From positions 289,790-353,789 of the forward strand of contig FJOG01000003.1 in assembly GCA_900073065.1 (NCBI GenBank): DNA of 64,000 nt. Direction: 5' to 3'. This DNA comes from Phialocephala subalpina (Eukaryota; Ascomycota; Leotiomycetes; Helotiales; Mollisiaceae). Within the stretch, counting starts at the first letter, position 1. Each line of letters opens with the position of its first letter. Below are positions 36,219-48,119 of the stretch, in pieces. A program made the position numbers and the translations under genes. The notes under the pieces are model-generated. The model saw only the letters and a program-made list of their open reading frames with translations. It ran no database searches and was not told where the DNA came from.

Positions 36219-36589
36219 AGCTGGGACCTCCGCTTCCCAAAAATCGGCCCGATACGCCCACCTTTGTTTGCCACTCTGCGGGGGAGGATCTATTTGAATT
36301 TGCGGGGTCTGAGGCCCTGTTATGATCCCTGCGGCAGCTGTCAGAACCATCTCCCGAGTCATGGAACCTCCTAAGGCCACGGCGTATGCCGGTCCGCCTA
36401 CATTGCAAGTGCTTTGCACCTGAGAATATTGAGTTGGCGTTGTCTATCCCTGCAATGGGGTTTTAATATGACCGAGAATCCTGCCGTTTCCGCGAAGAAT
36501 GTAGCATTTTATTTTGATTATTCATTTGGCTACCTTTGACCTCGGCAGCTTCGGGAGGGGTATGAGGGGCAATTTCTTGTATGGCGTTG

Positions 36590-37330
36590 GGTCATCAAAA
36601 GTTTATTAATAAGCATTAGTATATAGATTAGGTAGCAAGGTAACCGGCATTATTATGAGAGTTTCATAGGATAATCAAAGAGTGGGGGAAAGCAAGGAAA
36701 TAAGATCATTTGCATTTGAGATATCAATAGATAAATCTAAGATTAACCTTGGTTTATTATTAGGTTCAAATCTAATACTTGTATATAAAAGAATATTAAA
36801 TCAAGTTTTCTTGGAATAAATATTCCTATTTATTATTTTAAATATTAGAATTAATAATAAAAATTAAATTAATTAAAATATTATTATAAAAATTTATTAT
36901 TATTTAAATATTGAAAATAATTATTAAAATTTAATTCAAATTATCAATTAAATTTAATGAATTTATAATTTATAAAATATATTTTTAAGTTTTTGTTAAT
37001 ATTATTATTTATATAAAAGTTTTAAATTAAAATTCTAAAATTGATTTAAATTATTTATTATTAGAAAGAAATACAAAATTATATCTTTGGAATTTTTTTT
37101 TAATTAAATAATTTTCAAATTCTTTATATTTTAAAAAGTCTAATATAAAAATTATTAATATTTTATATTATCTTTTAAATCCTAATTATAACCCGCAATA
37201 AAAAAGTTATTTAAGATTTCGAACGTTGCCTAAATTATATCAAAGTATTAATATTGGATATCGTTTATAACTTTATATTCTTAATACCTATTAATGAATC
37301 ATTAGTATAAAAAGCTCGATCCCGCTTCCA
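36590..37330. repeat. A/T-rich block
   Basis: About 740 bases that are almost only A and T for long runs (about 36,780-37,180), with no open frame of note. It resembles the A/T isochores left by heavy RIP of repeats in ascomycetes. Confidence 0.8.
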
Positions 37331-38198
37331 AGCCCTCCACCAAAATTTGGGGATGGTAAAGACGCAGCTTTGGAGACGGTATATTCTCCTAGGCTTCATT
37401 GGATCTCCTTATTCCAACAATCGCTTAATAGTATTATTGGAAACGATGGAACCGGAGCTGAAACAAATAGAGGTGAAGTTTGATAAAGTTAAAGCAATCC
37501 CGAAAAGCTATTTACCTAGGCAGGAATCGCACGATTTGAAATCCTGAGTCCCGAAAAGCACAGGGGATGTGAAATGTTGCTGATGCTGGAATAGTTACGA
37601 GAGTAGTCGAGAGATATTTGGCGAGTTTTGAAAAAGGAAACTCAGGAGGCTTGAAATTCAACGAAAGAGTTAGGAATCTGGGAAGTCTACTTGTGCTTCT
37701 AGGGCAACAGTTGTTGAGTGGAGAGGAAAACTCAGGAAAGTCAGTTCAGGGAGATGTGTTAAAAATTTAAAATTATTATGACCTACAAAATTAGATACTC
37801 CTCGGTACTAATCAGTCGCCATGAATATGCTCGCCACTCCACTTCAACCACGGATATTGGTGCTTTGGTAGATATGCGCGCAAGAGAAACAACTTTTTTG
37901 TGTTATGCCCACAGGGGATAGGAGATAGCTAAAGGTGCGATGATAACGACGATGCAGTGGTAGAGAAGGGAAATCTAGTTTGCGCGCCAGTCTCAATGAG
38001 ACAAATCAGACCCCTGCTACGGTAGATGTGAAAACGCCATGCAATGCTGGCTCGCTGCTCTATGAAATCACCAGGAAGAACACCTAGCCCCAACTTACCT
38101 CCATCAATTCGTTTACATTCACCGTTGTGAAGATGCTTGTAGGTTGATTATCTCCGCATATCGGCTGGTATATTGGCTCGATTGGCTGGGTATTGGCT
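37331..38198. other. Intergenic, no supportable gene
   Basis: One 66-codon plus-strand frame at 37347 has no recognisable feature. Otherwise spacer. Confidence 0.4.
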
Positions 38199-39726
38199 TT
38201 AGGTAAAGGTCATATCTGGATCGTCAAAGATGGGGTCTGCAATCATTGTACCATTTGGTAGAGAGTCGAAGGAGCTGGAGAAGCTTGATGGAGTAGCTGC
38301 TTCGGTACGATTGGCGTTGCTGAAAGCCTTTCGTTGTCGTTCCTTCATAGCTGGATGGTCGGGACCGTCGATGTAGGAGAGCGTAACCTGCCGTGAGAAT
38401 TAGCATTAAGATGTAGTGTTGGAGTCTCTTCGATCTTCCGGCCTTGCTTGGACTCTCTCAGCGTTGAGAGGCCGGGCTGTCCCTGTGGTCCCAAAAAGCC
38501 ACGACTTTGAGGAAAGAAGCATAAGAAAGTACAAGCAAAGTTTGAAGATCGAAATTACAGAACGGGCGGAAATAAGATTATAGATAGTACGTACTCTGGT
38601 GCTAGAGGCAAGTCGAGCTTTTAAGTCTTCCTCGGTGAAGAACATGACATGTGTTGTGCAATCAATATTGGAGTAATCTGTTGAGCCCGAAGTAATGGAT
38701 TTGAGGAAGTGGTTGTAGCGTGGAACCATCGGAATCTGGAATGCTAGATTCGTATCATTCTTGCTGTTCTCGTCCTTGTCGTCGGTCGAAGTTTCCGTCT
38801 CGCTCCATACCCTACCACCTCCTCTTCCCCCTGTATTGGCCTTTAGGTTAGTCCAGTGCAGGCGGATTCTTTCCGTAATTCGCCAGTTGAAGGCAACATG
38901 GCCATTTGGAGAGCTCCAGTAGGGATTCGAAGGCAGAGCCAAGGTCTCGAGATTGGTGAATTGGAGAGACTCGTTGATCGTGCGCAGAATAACTCGAGAA
39001 CCCTGAACCGCGAGATGCTTGAGATTGTTGTGAATCATCGCCAACTCTTTGCGCGTGCTGCTGTTCTTGCGACCTGCCTTCTCGAATGACCAAAACGCGG
39101 TTGCTCCGTCGGGTCCATCCATCAAGAGTGTATCGTGCTGGAAGTTGAAAGGGACTGCGTCACCAAGATGCTCCTTCAGAATAGGAGTGTATTGCTTCAT
39201 CAATTCTGTACGGGCCTCTTGGCAAGCTTGCATTGCGGCTGGAATGGCATATCTTGCACTGATCACAGCATAGAACTTTCCTCGTGGGCCATTTTCCTCC
39301 AACTTATATCTCTTATCTGTGATAGCGATGACACGATCGGTAGGAGTGCTGTGGATTGAGAGGTAGTTGTCAGCATGTAATCCTCCAAACAATATGAAAT
39401 AAAATGCTTTTCGCTGAGATCGGGAATGTGAATCGTCTATAGTATCGTACAACAAAGAGACACCAGAAAGAAACCAAAGGATGTTTACTTGGGAGAAGGG
39501 CATCTTACGTAAACTTCCAGATCTTGAGTCTCATCTCTGTCGGTAGCTTGGGAAATAGCGTGAAGTCTTCGTCTGGGTTACTGGCAGCCTGTAAATCGAA
39601 AGTCTCGCCAGAGGTTGGGTCAATGTCTGACATGGCGATGTCGGTCACTAAGTTGGCAAATAGACTGGGTTGAGGTCCTGCGACTGCGTCTCCGACATCG
39701 GGTATAGTCGGGGTTGATAGAGTCAT
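38199..39726 (-). CDS. 2EXR-family protein D (intact, three exons)
   Basis: 386 aa; complement(38199..38387, 38595..39348, 39509..39726). After an N-terminal extension of about 50 residues comes FTLFPKLPTEMRLKIWKFTTPTDRVIAI, the 2EXR core, with a 160-nt intron splitting a Thr codon (AC|C). Further blocks are AMQACQEARTELMKQY, PFNFQHDTLLMDGPDGA, NLKHLAVQGSRVILRT, NLETLALPSNPYW, and a long C-terminal part ending DPIFDDPDMTFT. The last intron is about 207 nt, long for this genome, and may hide a small exon. The C-terminal YIDGPDHPAMKERQRKAFS parallels protein E's tail. Divergent from the A-C group, so an older paralog. Role unknown. Confidence 0.85.
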
Positions 39727-40576
39727 TGTAGGAGCTTTGACGTGTTATGGTATTCTGTGGCGGCGTGCGGTATCGAGGAGGAGAAAATGGCTAGAGTGAG
39801 AATGTCGCGTTGCAGAAACAAAACACGCTTCTGCAGGAAGTTACTCGGACGACGCTCAAAGGGACTCTCTCGGTAGAGATCGAAGGTCTTGCCAAGAAGT
39901 GAAGGAGTGTGTCGCTATTTCCCTGATCTGCCTTGAGAAGTAGAGTTCGAGATTGACGAAGACGATCCTGTTGAGAAGGCCCACTGCGCAAGGAGACCTT
40001 TACTCTGCAGGAAGATGTGGGCTCCTTTAGAAATGAAAAATGCTAAGGCTTGTGAAGAACCTGTGCTTGGCAATGGGATCGCTCTAGAAGGAGTACTCAA
40101 GGAGTGCTGTGCTGTACCAGAGAAGGTAGGTTGCTCTGGGCGAGAAGACGCTCTGGTGAATGAGGCCGCTTTGGAAGTACTTGCGCTGGAGAAAGAGGTC
40201 GATTAGGCCTAAAGGCTCTTAGGATAAAAGCATCTTGAAGTCTGGGGTCGGAATAGTAGGCTAGAGATCAAGAACTTGGAAGATCGAAGAGCGAGGTTTA
40301 TGTAGGGAGTCGCCAGTATACGCTAACAATCAACACGTGATAGCGCGCCTCGCTTGATTTGGTCGTGGCCAAAAGAGGCAAGAACAAAACAAACATTCAA
40401 GTTGTATTGCAAGCACTCGCATCAAAATTCTACCTCGAGTCTCAAACTTCGATCTAATCAAAGAAGCCTCCTTGAAAAACTTCAAATCAGGAACAATAGG
40501 TGATGCGCAAGCAAAATCATGCAGGCATAGTTTCTCCAACAAACTCGACCTCCGCGCGCTTTGGCTTCCAACAACA
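39727..40576. other. Divergent promoter region between two 2EXR genes
   Basis: 850 bp separating the starts of proteins D (-) and E (+), which are head to head. No gene seen; short Glu/Lys-rich frames look accidental. Confidence 0.5.
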
Positions 40577-41761
40577 ATGCATCAACCCAAGGGATTCGAT
40601 CCACCTTGGATCAACTTCTTTACGAGACCATGTCCTTACTACATTACGCAGCACACGACATTCCCCAAATTCTCTTTACTGTAAGTTGTCCCAAATTGTA
40701 TGCTTCGTGTGTATGGCTACCAAATCCTTTCTCTCATCGGCTGACGTCTGCTGATTTCTATGATTAGACCAAAAGAATTACAACTCCTGATCTGGTCCTT
40801 TGCAATGGAAGATCCTCGGACTATTTTGCTGATAGCAGAGGATGTGGAGGACGATGGTGTTACAACTCTTTACACGGCTACTCTCTCGCACACGCCTCCA
40901 GGAACTCTTGCCGCAACTTATGACGCTCGTGCAGCAGCACTCAAGATCTACCGCCCCGTGTTTACAGCTTTCTCCTCCAAGCCACTAGCAGCTGTCTATT
41001 TCAGAGCCGATGATGAAGATCGTTTAGAGATTAACCTCGATATGCTAGATGTACTGGCGTCGTATGCTGAGTCCATCCCTTTCGAGAAGAATGATATGCC
41101 ACTGTTGAAGATGCTTACAGTCCACATGGAAGATCAAGTGTTTGAAAGAGATGACCTCGTCGATATCTGCAAATACTTTTCTGGATTGACGCACCTCCAA
41201 ATCATTCAAAAGCCCCCGTACGATACCGATAATAACGACATCCCACATACCTACCACCTGGAGGCGACTCCAACTCCAACCACTTGGCCTCCTGTACGAA
41301 CCTCGACCGCTTGGCAAACCCTCCAACAAGATGTCAAAGCACCTATCGATTTCGTGCGTCCGAAGCTTAAAGAATGGAAGCCACCCATTCTGATCGTTGG
41401 TACTTGGCTACAGTGGAATGGCTTGGAGGCAAAATTGAGAGCAAAGCAATTGATGGTAGAAGAAATGGAGAAGGCAATGCGTGGAGACATGGAATGGTCA
41501 GTGAAAAGGCTCGCTGCTCGGAGTTTTGGCTCTAGAATTATTGCGGGAAAAGCATTTACTAATTCGTTGAATAGGGAGCCTACGGCCATCATGCCTTCCT
41601 TGGAATATGTTCCCATGTATCAAGATGAAAAACCAAAGGCTCTGTATACGATAGGAATCGAACAGGAGGACGACCAGAGGAGACGGCTGGCAATGTTAGC
41701 AGAGAGCAAATCTCATTCTGACAGCAATTCCAATATGGCTGTCGTGGAGGAGGAACTGTGA
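40577..41761 (+). CDS. 2EXR-family protein E (intact, two exons)
   Basis: 365 aa; 40577..40680 joined to 40768..41761. The 87-nt intron (GTAAGT...TATGATTAG) sits inside the core: FPKFSLL|PKELQLLIWSFAMEDPRTI, so taking the downstream ATG alone would lose half the domain. I start at ATG 40577, the only in-frame ATG before the core. Later blocks: ARAAALKIYRPVFTAF, AAVYFRADDEDRLEINLDML, LLKMLTVHMEDQVFE, GLTHLQIIQKPPYDTD, EWKPPILIVGTWLQWNGLEA and an acidic, Ser-rich end (AVVEEEL). No signal peptide or membrane span. Head-to-head with protein D. Function unknown. Confidence 0.85.
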
Positions 41762-42339
41762 AGAAGATCTTAAACAGATCTGGGTTGTAGTTCTTGTGTA
41801 TAGTGTTCTATCAAGGCTTAATTATTTTAAAATCAAGAAACACAATGGAAGCTTTGTCCCGTCACGCTCTTTCATTCCAATGTCAAGCTTCCTAATTTCC
41901 TTTGGCATTATACCGTAATGTCTCAAGATCTTTTTTTTTCTGTGGAGACCAGCCGGCAGTCTGGCAAGTTAAAATTCAGAAAGATGGGGTTTTGTGTATT
42001 TGATTGGTCGGCTTCCCAGATGTTATCTCAAACTCGCATCTCATCCTCCTTCTTCTTTATTAATGCATTAACACTTAATACATGAAGTTCTGAAAGGGGG
42101 CTTAAGTCTTTGAACTTCTCTTTTCTCTCTCGAAATTAGGCTCAGCCGCCGTAGAGCGGTGTTTCATACTGGCCCAAATCTCATACATGGTTTTGACTTG
42201 CAGACAGTGGTTGTGAACACTATTATATGGAGTAGATTATTGAATTGGGAATGTTAGATTCACACCTCAAGTCCAGTCCTCAATATAACAGGAAGCTCTT
42301 GACCACGTTCTTCTTAGAGCAACAATATTGTTCACTTAA
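41762..42339. other. Intergenic
   Basis: No coding signal. Probable 3' flank of protein E. Confidence 0.5.
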
Positions 42340-43034
42340 ATTGGACAGTTCAATTACGAGAATGATATTCAAGACTTTAGCAGAGCGGTCACACGCATCC
42401 AACAAATACAACAAGCATCGAATGGATCCCCCCCCCCCTAACCGGCACCATATACTTACCAGACGTCTTCGAATTTCTCGAGTTCATCTCAAATGTGAAT
42501 ATTGCTCCAAATGGACATGCTGGTCCATCCTTGTATCTTGCGCCGATAAAGTCCCTTGCACTTGGTGGTGTTTTGCAAAAAGCATACTACGTCCATCCCC
42601 ATCAAAGCAACACACCACGGATCCCAGAGACGCGCTTGACGGTTCTGCTAGAGAAGTATTTTGGGCATGGTCACTTTAACTTTCCCTTCAATCTGGGTTA
42701 CTTCTCTAGTCTCGAAGAGCTTATCATAGTTGTACCCCAGCTTGAGATTCTAACGAAAGCCGCACAAGATTCAGAGATCCGACCGAATTGCTATGAGCGG
42801 GTGTTTTCTACAGACCCAAACGACTGCGCACGGCATCTGAGCGAATTTAATCAAGAGCTTGAGAAATTCCATCAAACTATACGCAGAGGTCACGAGCACA
42901 CAAAACGTTCCTTCGCCGACAAAGAACGTCGAGTCTTCTCCGGCTAGTAGATGAAACCGAAATTGACTTTTATGACGGGAAATGAACTTCAGGCGCATTA
43001 TAACCCTAGGGAGAAGGAAAGTCTTGCAGCCTAG
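42340..43034 (+). pseudogene. 2EXR-family relic F, lacking the N-terminal core
   Basis: The open frame reads DFSRAVTRIQQIQQ, passes through an 11-base C run (42428-42438) and then LTGTIYLPDVFEFLEFI, IKSLALGGVLQKAYYV, FSSLEELIIVVPQLE and DPNDCARHLSEFNQELEKF. This is collinear with protein G (PDYDTIYLADIHDFEEL, DIKSLALSGIVGQAYY, FPGLQELILVSPP, SPTECEERIVELASELE). Stops lie upstream, and two TAG codons follow RRVFSG at 42945, after which MKPKLTFMTGNELQ continues in frame, matching G's NPKVTLMREEDF. The LPxELQxxIW block is absent. A truncated, dead copy just upstream of G. Confidence 0.75.
42428..42438. repeat. C11 homopolymer
   Basis: Eleven consecutive C inside relic F, coding for prolines in its frame; prone to length variation or miscalls. 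Confidence 0.9.
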
Positions 43035-43599
43035 CACAACATTCGTACGACATATGACCAAACAAAAGCTCGCTATCCGATAGCGGAAAAGGATGTGGAT
43101 GGAGGCTGCCGATGAAAAGTCTAAGCGTGGCGATTGAATAAGATGTAGATAGCTACTCATGTATCGTAAAATCGCGAGGCTTCCTAAGTGATTAAAAACG
43201 AATATCCCCTTCGCAGGTAGAATAGTACGTGCTTGACCATCCAACTTGAGAGAATGATGTACTATTTACAAGTCTAGGACCCAGGAATTTTGTCTGCATG
43301 GGAATAATATGCATGAAAAGTGTTTACTGAATACGAAGAATTGCTAATATGATGAATCGCTACTCGATCCCTTCAGAAGGCGTTGCACCCTTCTAGATTT
43401 TACTTAGAGTGCAGTATCACAGTCATCCACTACACCTCTCTTTTGACATTGACTCGACCAATCAAATTCCAATCACACAGCCCACGACCACGAGTATATC
43501 TATCAGCACACATATACTTTTATCGCCTACTTCATTCTCGTAAGACCTTTCTAGCCAACTGCGACTATTCTATCCTTGACGACATACATAGACCCGAGA
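43035..43599. other. Intergenic, promoter of 2EXR protein G
   Basis: No coding signal; pyrimidine-rich toward the start of the next gene. Confidence 0.5.
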
Positions 43600-44574
43600 A
43601 TGTCTTCACATCACCCATCACCGTCGGAAGGAGGACCTAGCTCAGGTTCTGACAGGTTGAAAACATTCCACCTCTTTCCAATTCTCCCAAATGAGTTACA
43701 AGACACGATATGGGACTTCGCGGTTGTACCACGACTGATAAAGTTCGAGCTCGTCGACTTTCGTAGCATCATCAACCGGCGGCGTGATAGGGACGCAAAT
43801 CGCATGTTAATAACTTCCCAACGGCAGAGCTTGTTATTGGTTTGCAAATCTGCACAAGAAGCCGTGAAGCGTGCCTCTGGAAGGGAATATACTTTGACGC
43901 TCATGGAAAGAAAGAATCTCCCAGGATACAATAGCAGTCATCCGCCCTTACTCTTCCACTTAGTCCCAGACTACGATACTATCTACCTGGCAGACATACA
44001 CGATTTTGAAGAGCTCGCATGGCATGGTTACATCCAGAAGAAGGACAGCCAAGGACCGACGACGGGTTTAACCGATATCAAATCTCTCGCTCTTAGTGGC
44101 ATTGTTGGACAAGCTTACTATAGTCTTGATCCTTGGATAGCAACCCCGGGAGCAAGAACAGGCATCTACGTCGGTCTACATCGCGGTAGATTCGTCTTCG
44201 CAGAGATAACATACCATTTACGGTTTTTTCCTGGGCTTCAAGAGCTGATTCTCGTTTCGCCTCCGGCCACTAAACTTTCGAAGCTTGCTGGCGAGAATGA
44301 ACACAGAAATTCTGTGGAACGTGTTGTTTGTGAGAGCCCTACTGAATGCGAGGAACGGATTGTAGAGTTAGCCAGTGAGCTTGAAAGACTATTGGGATCT
44401 TGGTCGAACCAAAGACTACCACTTAGAGAGGCTGAAGTTTTAGATGGGCGGCCAAAGGTTGGGTTAGACCTAGAACCTGAGTACGTTAGTAATTGGTGGT
44501 TGAACCCGAAGGTTACGCTGATGAGGGAAGAGGATTTCAATTCTCGATTCCGTCGAAAAGTCCTAATCGTTTAG
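43600..44574 (+). CDS. 2EXR-family protein G (intact, single exon)
   Basis: 324 aa from ATG 43600. A Ser/Pro-rich N-terminus (SSHHPSPSEGGPSSGSDR) precedes the core FHLFPILPNELQDTIWDFAVVPRLIKF. Next: SLLLVCKSAQEAVKRASG (the C-K-x-S-x-E-A helix of the family), PDYDTIYLADIHDFEEL, DIKSLALSGIVGQAYY, FPGLQELILVSPPATKL, a charged helix (EERIVELASELERLLG) and WWLNPKVTLMREEDFNSRFRRK at the end. No introns, unlike A-E. It is the best intact template for recognising the relics at 42.3, 48.1, 53.1 and 63.1 kb. Probably cytosolic or nuclear; function unknown. Confidence 0.87.
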   Translation: MSSHHPSPSEGGPSSGSDRLKTFHLFPILPNELQDTIWDFAVVPRLIKFELVDFRSIINRRRDRDANRMLITSQRQSLLLVCKSAQEAVKRASGREYTLTLMERKNLPGYNSSHPPLLFHLVPDYDTIYLADIHDFEELAWHGYIQKKDSQGPTTGLTDIKSLALSGIVGQAYYSLDPWIATPGARTGIYVGLHRGRFVFAEITYHLRFFPGLQELILVSPPATKLSKLAGENEHRNSVERVVCESPTECEERIVELASELERLLGSWSNQRLPLREAEVLDGRPKVGLDLEPEYVSNWWLNPKVTLMREEDFNSRFRRKVLIV

Positions 44575-45011
44575 CGCAGCGTATGTATGTATCATTTTCT
44601 CCCCAGGAGCTCTTTCCAATACGAAACTGCCTTTGGGACATCGAGGCTATGTGAAAGGGAAGACCTTGATTCAAAAAGTAAAGATCAGAAACTTTTAATA
44701 GATTTTAGCGCGTACTTCCTCCTGACTTGACTTCGAGCACGGAGATTGCGGCATAAAGTGATGCTACTACAGGGCATTCCGAGTATCCAGCACGATGAAG
44801 GTATGCTATGCCACCACTAAGGTGCCTTTAAATAAGCTCTCTTTCCAGGCTGTCAGCCCTGAGATCCTTCCTAAAGACCTTTAATAGCTCCAAAGATTAT
44901 CAAACCTAAACAACCAATCAGCGCTCTCGGGTTCACGTCTCATCTTGGCAACTAGCCCCTGCCCCGGATTTTTAGGGTATGCGTTCTGTGACCTAGGATT
45001 CAGAGAATAAC
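44575..45011. other. Intergenic
   Basis: 3' flank of protein G, no gene seen. Confidence 0.5.
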
Positions 45012-45165
45012 TAATTCCATGGAATTAGTCCTATTTCATGGAATTGGCAAGATTCCTTGGATTTCTTTCCGCGAAATAAAAATTCTTTCTAATTCCATGG
45101 AATAGTAAGGAAATCCATGGAATTAAGATAATTTCATAGAATTTGAGAGTCATTCTATAGAATAG
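45012..45165. repeat. Cluster of short palindromes based on ATTCCATGGAAT
   Basis: TAATTCCATGGAATTA at 45012-45027 is a perfect 16-bp palindrome. Variants follow at about 45033 (TTTCATGGAATT), 45091 (AATTCCATGGAA), 45113 (ATCCATGGAATT), 45131 (ATTTCATAGAAT) and 45151 (ATTCTATAGAAT). Six related units in 150 bp directly beside the retroelement remains suggest an element end or hairpin repeat. Confidence 0.7.
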
Positions 45166-45299
45166 TAGAAAACGCAGTATGACTAAAATGAAGATATATT
45201 ATGTGTAGTCTTAAGTGTGCAGTCCAAAGAAGTAAATCCCTCTAAATGAGGTCATAAAGCGAGTCTCTCTCTCTTTCTATTCTCAAGCTTTAAAGCTCT

Positions 45300-47330
45300 C
45301 AATCTCTTTTAATCTTTCAAACTCTCTTAGTTCTTAGCCTTCTTAGTAGTACGTGCTCGAGTACTGAATGCTAGTGGAGGAGCATCATCCACTTCAACTG
45401 CCCTCTTCTTGCGTCCACCTGCTTTGACAACAGGCTCTACTGTCTTGCTTGCTTTGGCAGCTGCTTAAGCAGCTTTCTTAGTAGCAGTTGCAGCTCTGCC
45501 TTTCTTCTGAAGAGAAGACAAAGATCCACGCCCAAATTCTAATTGCACAGCTTTAGTTACTGTGATAGGATTAGCGTTAGAAGTAATAGTCCTAAGAATA
45601 AGCTCTTCCCAGGTGCTAGCCATTGGATAAACAGACAGCTGAGATATTGGCTGCATGCCTTTAATAAGGCCATATTGAGTATACAGTTTAGTAGTCTAAT
45701 TTGAAGTTAGTACCATATCTCTAAATAATGAGGATATACTTACAACATTAGTCAACTTTACAATCCTAATTGGAATGGTGGGCAATTCTATGGAAGTGCG
45801 TATTTGCTTAAAGAACTCAAACAAGACAATTTGTCCCTCTATTACTATAGTCTGATCACCACTTCTCTTTTTAATTATGCGGTCAACTACTACCACGTGA
45901 TTAGCTGCAATACGCTGCTTTAGTGCAGTTTGGAATGCATAGTTATCATCAGTAGCTATTTCATCGTCAGACAGCTCTACTATTTCAGTCTCAACTACTG
46001 CAATTAGTTCACCAGTTGCTTTAGCTCTTTTGAAATGCATATTTTGAGTAAAGCGGTCCTATTGTAGAGGTGGTCGGCCGTAGAATGCTTTATAGGGGGT
46101 TATTTTTCTTGGTAATGCGTTTAATGGAGTAGTGTTGATAATCATAGTGATTTCGGGGAGAAATTGCATCTATTTCTTAGTGCCGTAGATTGCTTGTAAA
46201 GCTCTAAGACGACGCTTGAAAGTCCGATTAGCGATCTTAATAGTGCTTTGAGTTTCGGGGTGGTATCCTCTTTTGTTGATAATAGGAATGCTCTACTTTT
46301 GGTAGATAGCTTTGAAGTCGCTAGGCTTAATTCCTTTGAACTTTGTACTATTATTACAACGACTACAGTTATTAGCTAAATAGTAAATATTGCCATATGA
46401 GAGATAATTTACACTCGTTTCACTCTACTATAAGTATTAAACTAAGTATTAAGAATAGTCTTAGTAGTCTGAGCTTCTTTGTCTTTATGAGCTGAAGTCT
46501 AAGTATACTTAGGGAAAGGAAGCTTCAAGTGCATGATCCAATTCATAAGCTTATCCTCTTCCTTAGTAAAGTCTATAAGATTAACAACTAACTCGTCCAT
46601 TATACCCGTTGGAATGATAGGCTTAACTGGAGGCTTTTTAGCCTTGGGCGGGGCTGCTTAATTGCAAATATTGCAAGTACTAAGAACCCAAGTAACATCA
46701 TTAAACGTGAGATCGTAGTATAAGTCTTGGACTTTGAGATTAGTCTTATTAATACCTAAATAAAAAGAGTTAGTTTAGAGTTTAAGTGAGGTGTAAGTAC
46801 TGACTTACGAGTATAGTGTAGTGCAATATGTACTCTTTGAATAAGATTTAAAGCATTAGAATCACATGCAGTATACTTTGAATTGTACGCTACTCCTTTG
46901 GCGTCAACACCACTTTTGCGATAAATTTGGTTATCTTGAAATATAAAGCCGTTTTAAGTCCAGTTTCTTAGCTTGGAATTAATGGTGCGCTCCTCAGAAG
47001 TATTGCTTCTACATCCATGGTTCGGATTCTGTAAGTGAAAGCGCATTTTAAGTCTCTTGCTAAGAGATAAAATAGAGCGGTTAAACTTCTTATGAAGACG
47101 TTCAAACTACTTTTACTCTACTTTAGGGCTCTATAAAGGAATAGGAGCTCTACTTTCAGGGGCTAAGAATGGGGAAGATGGGAGAAAAGTAGCCCTTGAT
47201 GGCTTAGCATTAGGATTATTAGTATCAAAGGACTTCTCGGCGCTATAGGCGTATAAGATAGGCATGTTGAATTGACACTAATAGAAGGCAGAATAAAGAG
47301 CAATATAAAGGGTAAAAGTAAGAGAAAGAA
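45300..47330 (-). mobile_element. RIP-damaged retroelement remnant with integrase
   Basis: Read on the minus strand, fragments of a retrotransposon polyprotein are visible: a C-x2-C near 46675, a region with TSAHKDKEAQTTKTILNT, then SSKELSLATSK overlapping a frame with FKAIYQK, IPIINKRGYHPETQSTIKIA and NRTFKRRLRALQAIYGTKK, and LPEITMIINTTPLNALPRK with PYKAFYGRPPL. The Y-H-P-x-T-Q...ANR block and the following helix resemble an integrase core after its last catalytic residue. TAG/TAA stops sit where Trp or Gln would be expected (before MQFLPEI, before DRFTQN). Downstream minus-strand frames (45696-46040, 45465-45656) may be its C-terminal part. LTRs not identified; order Ty3-like is only a guess. 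Confidence 0.6.
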
Positions 47331-48119
47331 GTTGGAATTGAAAGTCTTGAAGTCTTTAGGGATAGTACGATATATGCATGAATACTAGCATCTCTTCTTA
47401 CTTTTATATTAACCATTTTCATATGCTATTTAGCATTGTGCAAACAAATTCAAGGGAATGTTATATACTTTGAGAGTTATAATACATTTTCTTGATTTAT
47501 AAGGATATATTTTTGCGATAAAACAATATTATTGTTATAAATAAACACGAGAAGACGGGAATGCAATAGGACGGGCAAAATGGTGAGTGAGAAGTCACAA
47601 AGAGTGGTTGGCGAGCTTAAAAAGGAGGGAGGTTAAAAGGAGAATTGGAAAAAATAATGATAAAAATAATAACTCTTTTTAGTAGAATAAAATCGAGGGA
47701 ATTGTAACATATTCATAAAATAGGTCATATTTCCATGGAAGTGGGAAGATATTCATGAAATTAGTCATTCTTTGGATTCTAGGTCACAGTTCGCTTACAG
47801 CACTCTTTTTAGCGCCTTATGGTGACATCGTTGCCCTAAGAAAGCTATTTCAAGGGGGGTATCCTGTAGTCGCATCCCTTTATGCCGCAATCTCCGTACA
47901 GGTTCTGTTGATTCGAACTGATTGCCAAATGATTCACAATATGACTAACTGTGAAAGAGGCGAACTTTCAAGCATAAAGCAGAATATTCCGATAATCATA
48001 AGGTCCTCTCATCCTTGGCCACAATTCTCAAGACATCAACCATCGTCCATACATGAAAATGAAATTAACTTTGGAGTCTTCTGAACCAAATATTCCTGCT
48101 GCGTAAAGTGCAATATCTA
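47331..48119. other. A/T-rich spacer after the retroelement
   Basis: Several A/T runs and TTCCATGGAA-like words near 47,733. A 109-codon plus frame at 47755 is not recognised. Confidence 0.4.

Noticed and set aside
35659..36408. Open frames of 140-260 codons across 35.6-36.4 kb
   Set aside because: Most of their length is the N run; only the flanks are real sequence and no family is recognised.
36590..37330. A mitochondrial-DNA insertion as explanation for the A/T block
   Set aside because: No mitochondrial gene, tRNA or GC-cluster signature is visible; RIP-type erosion explains the composition more simply.
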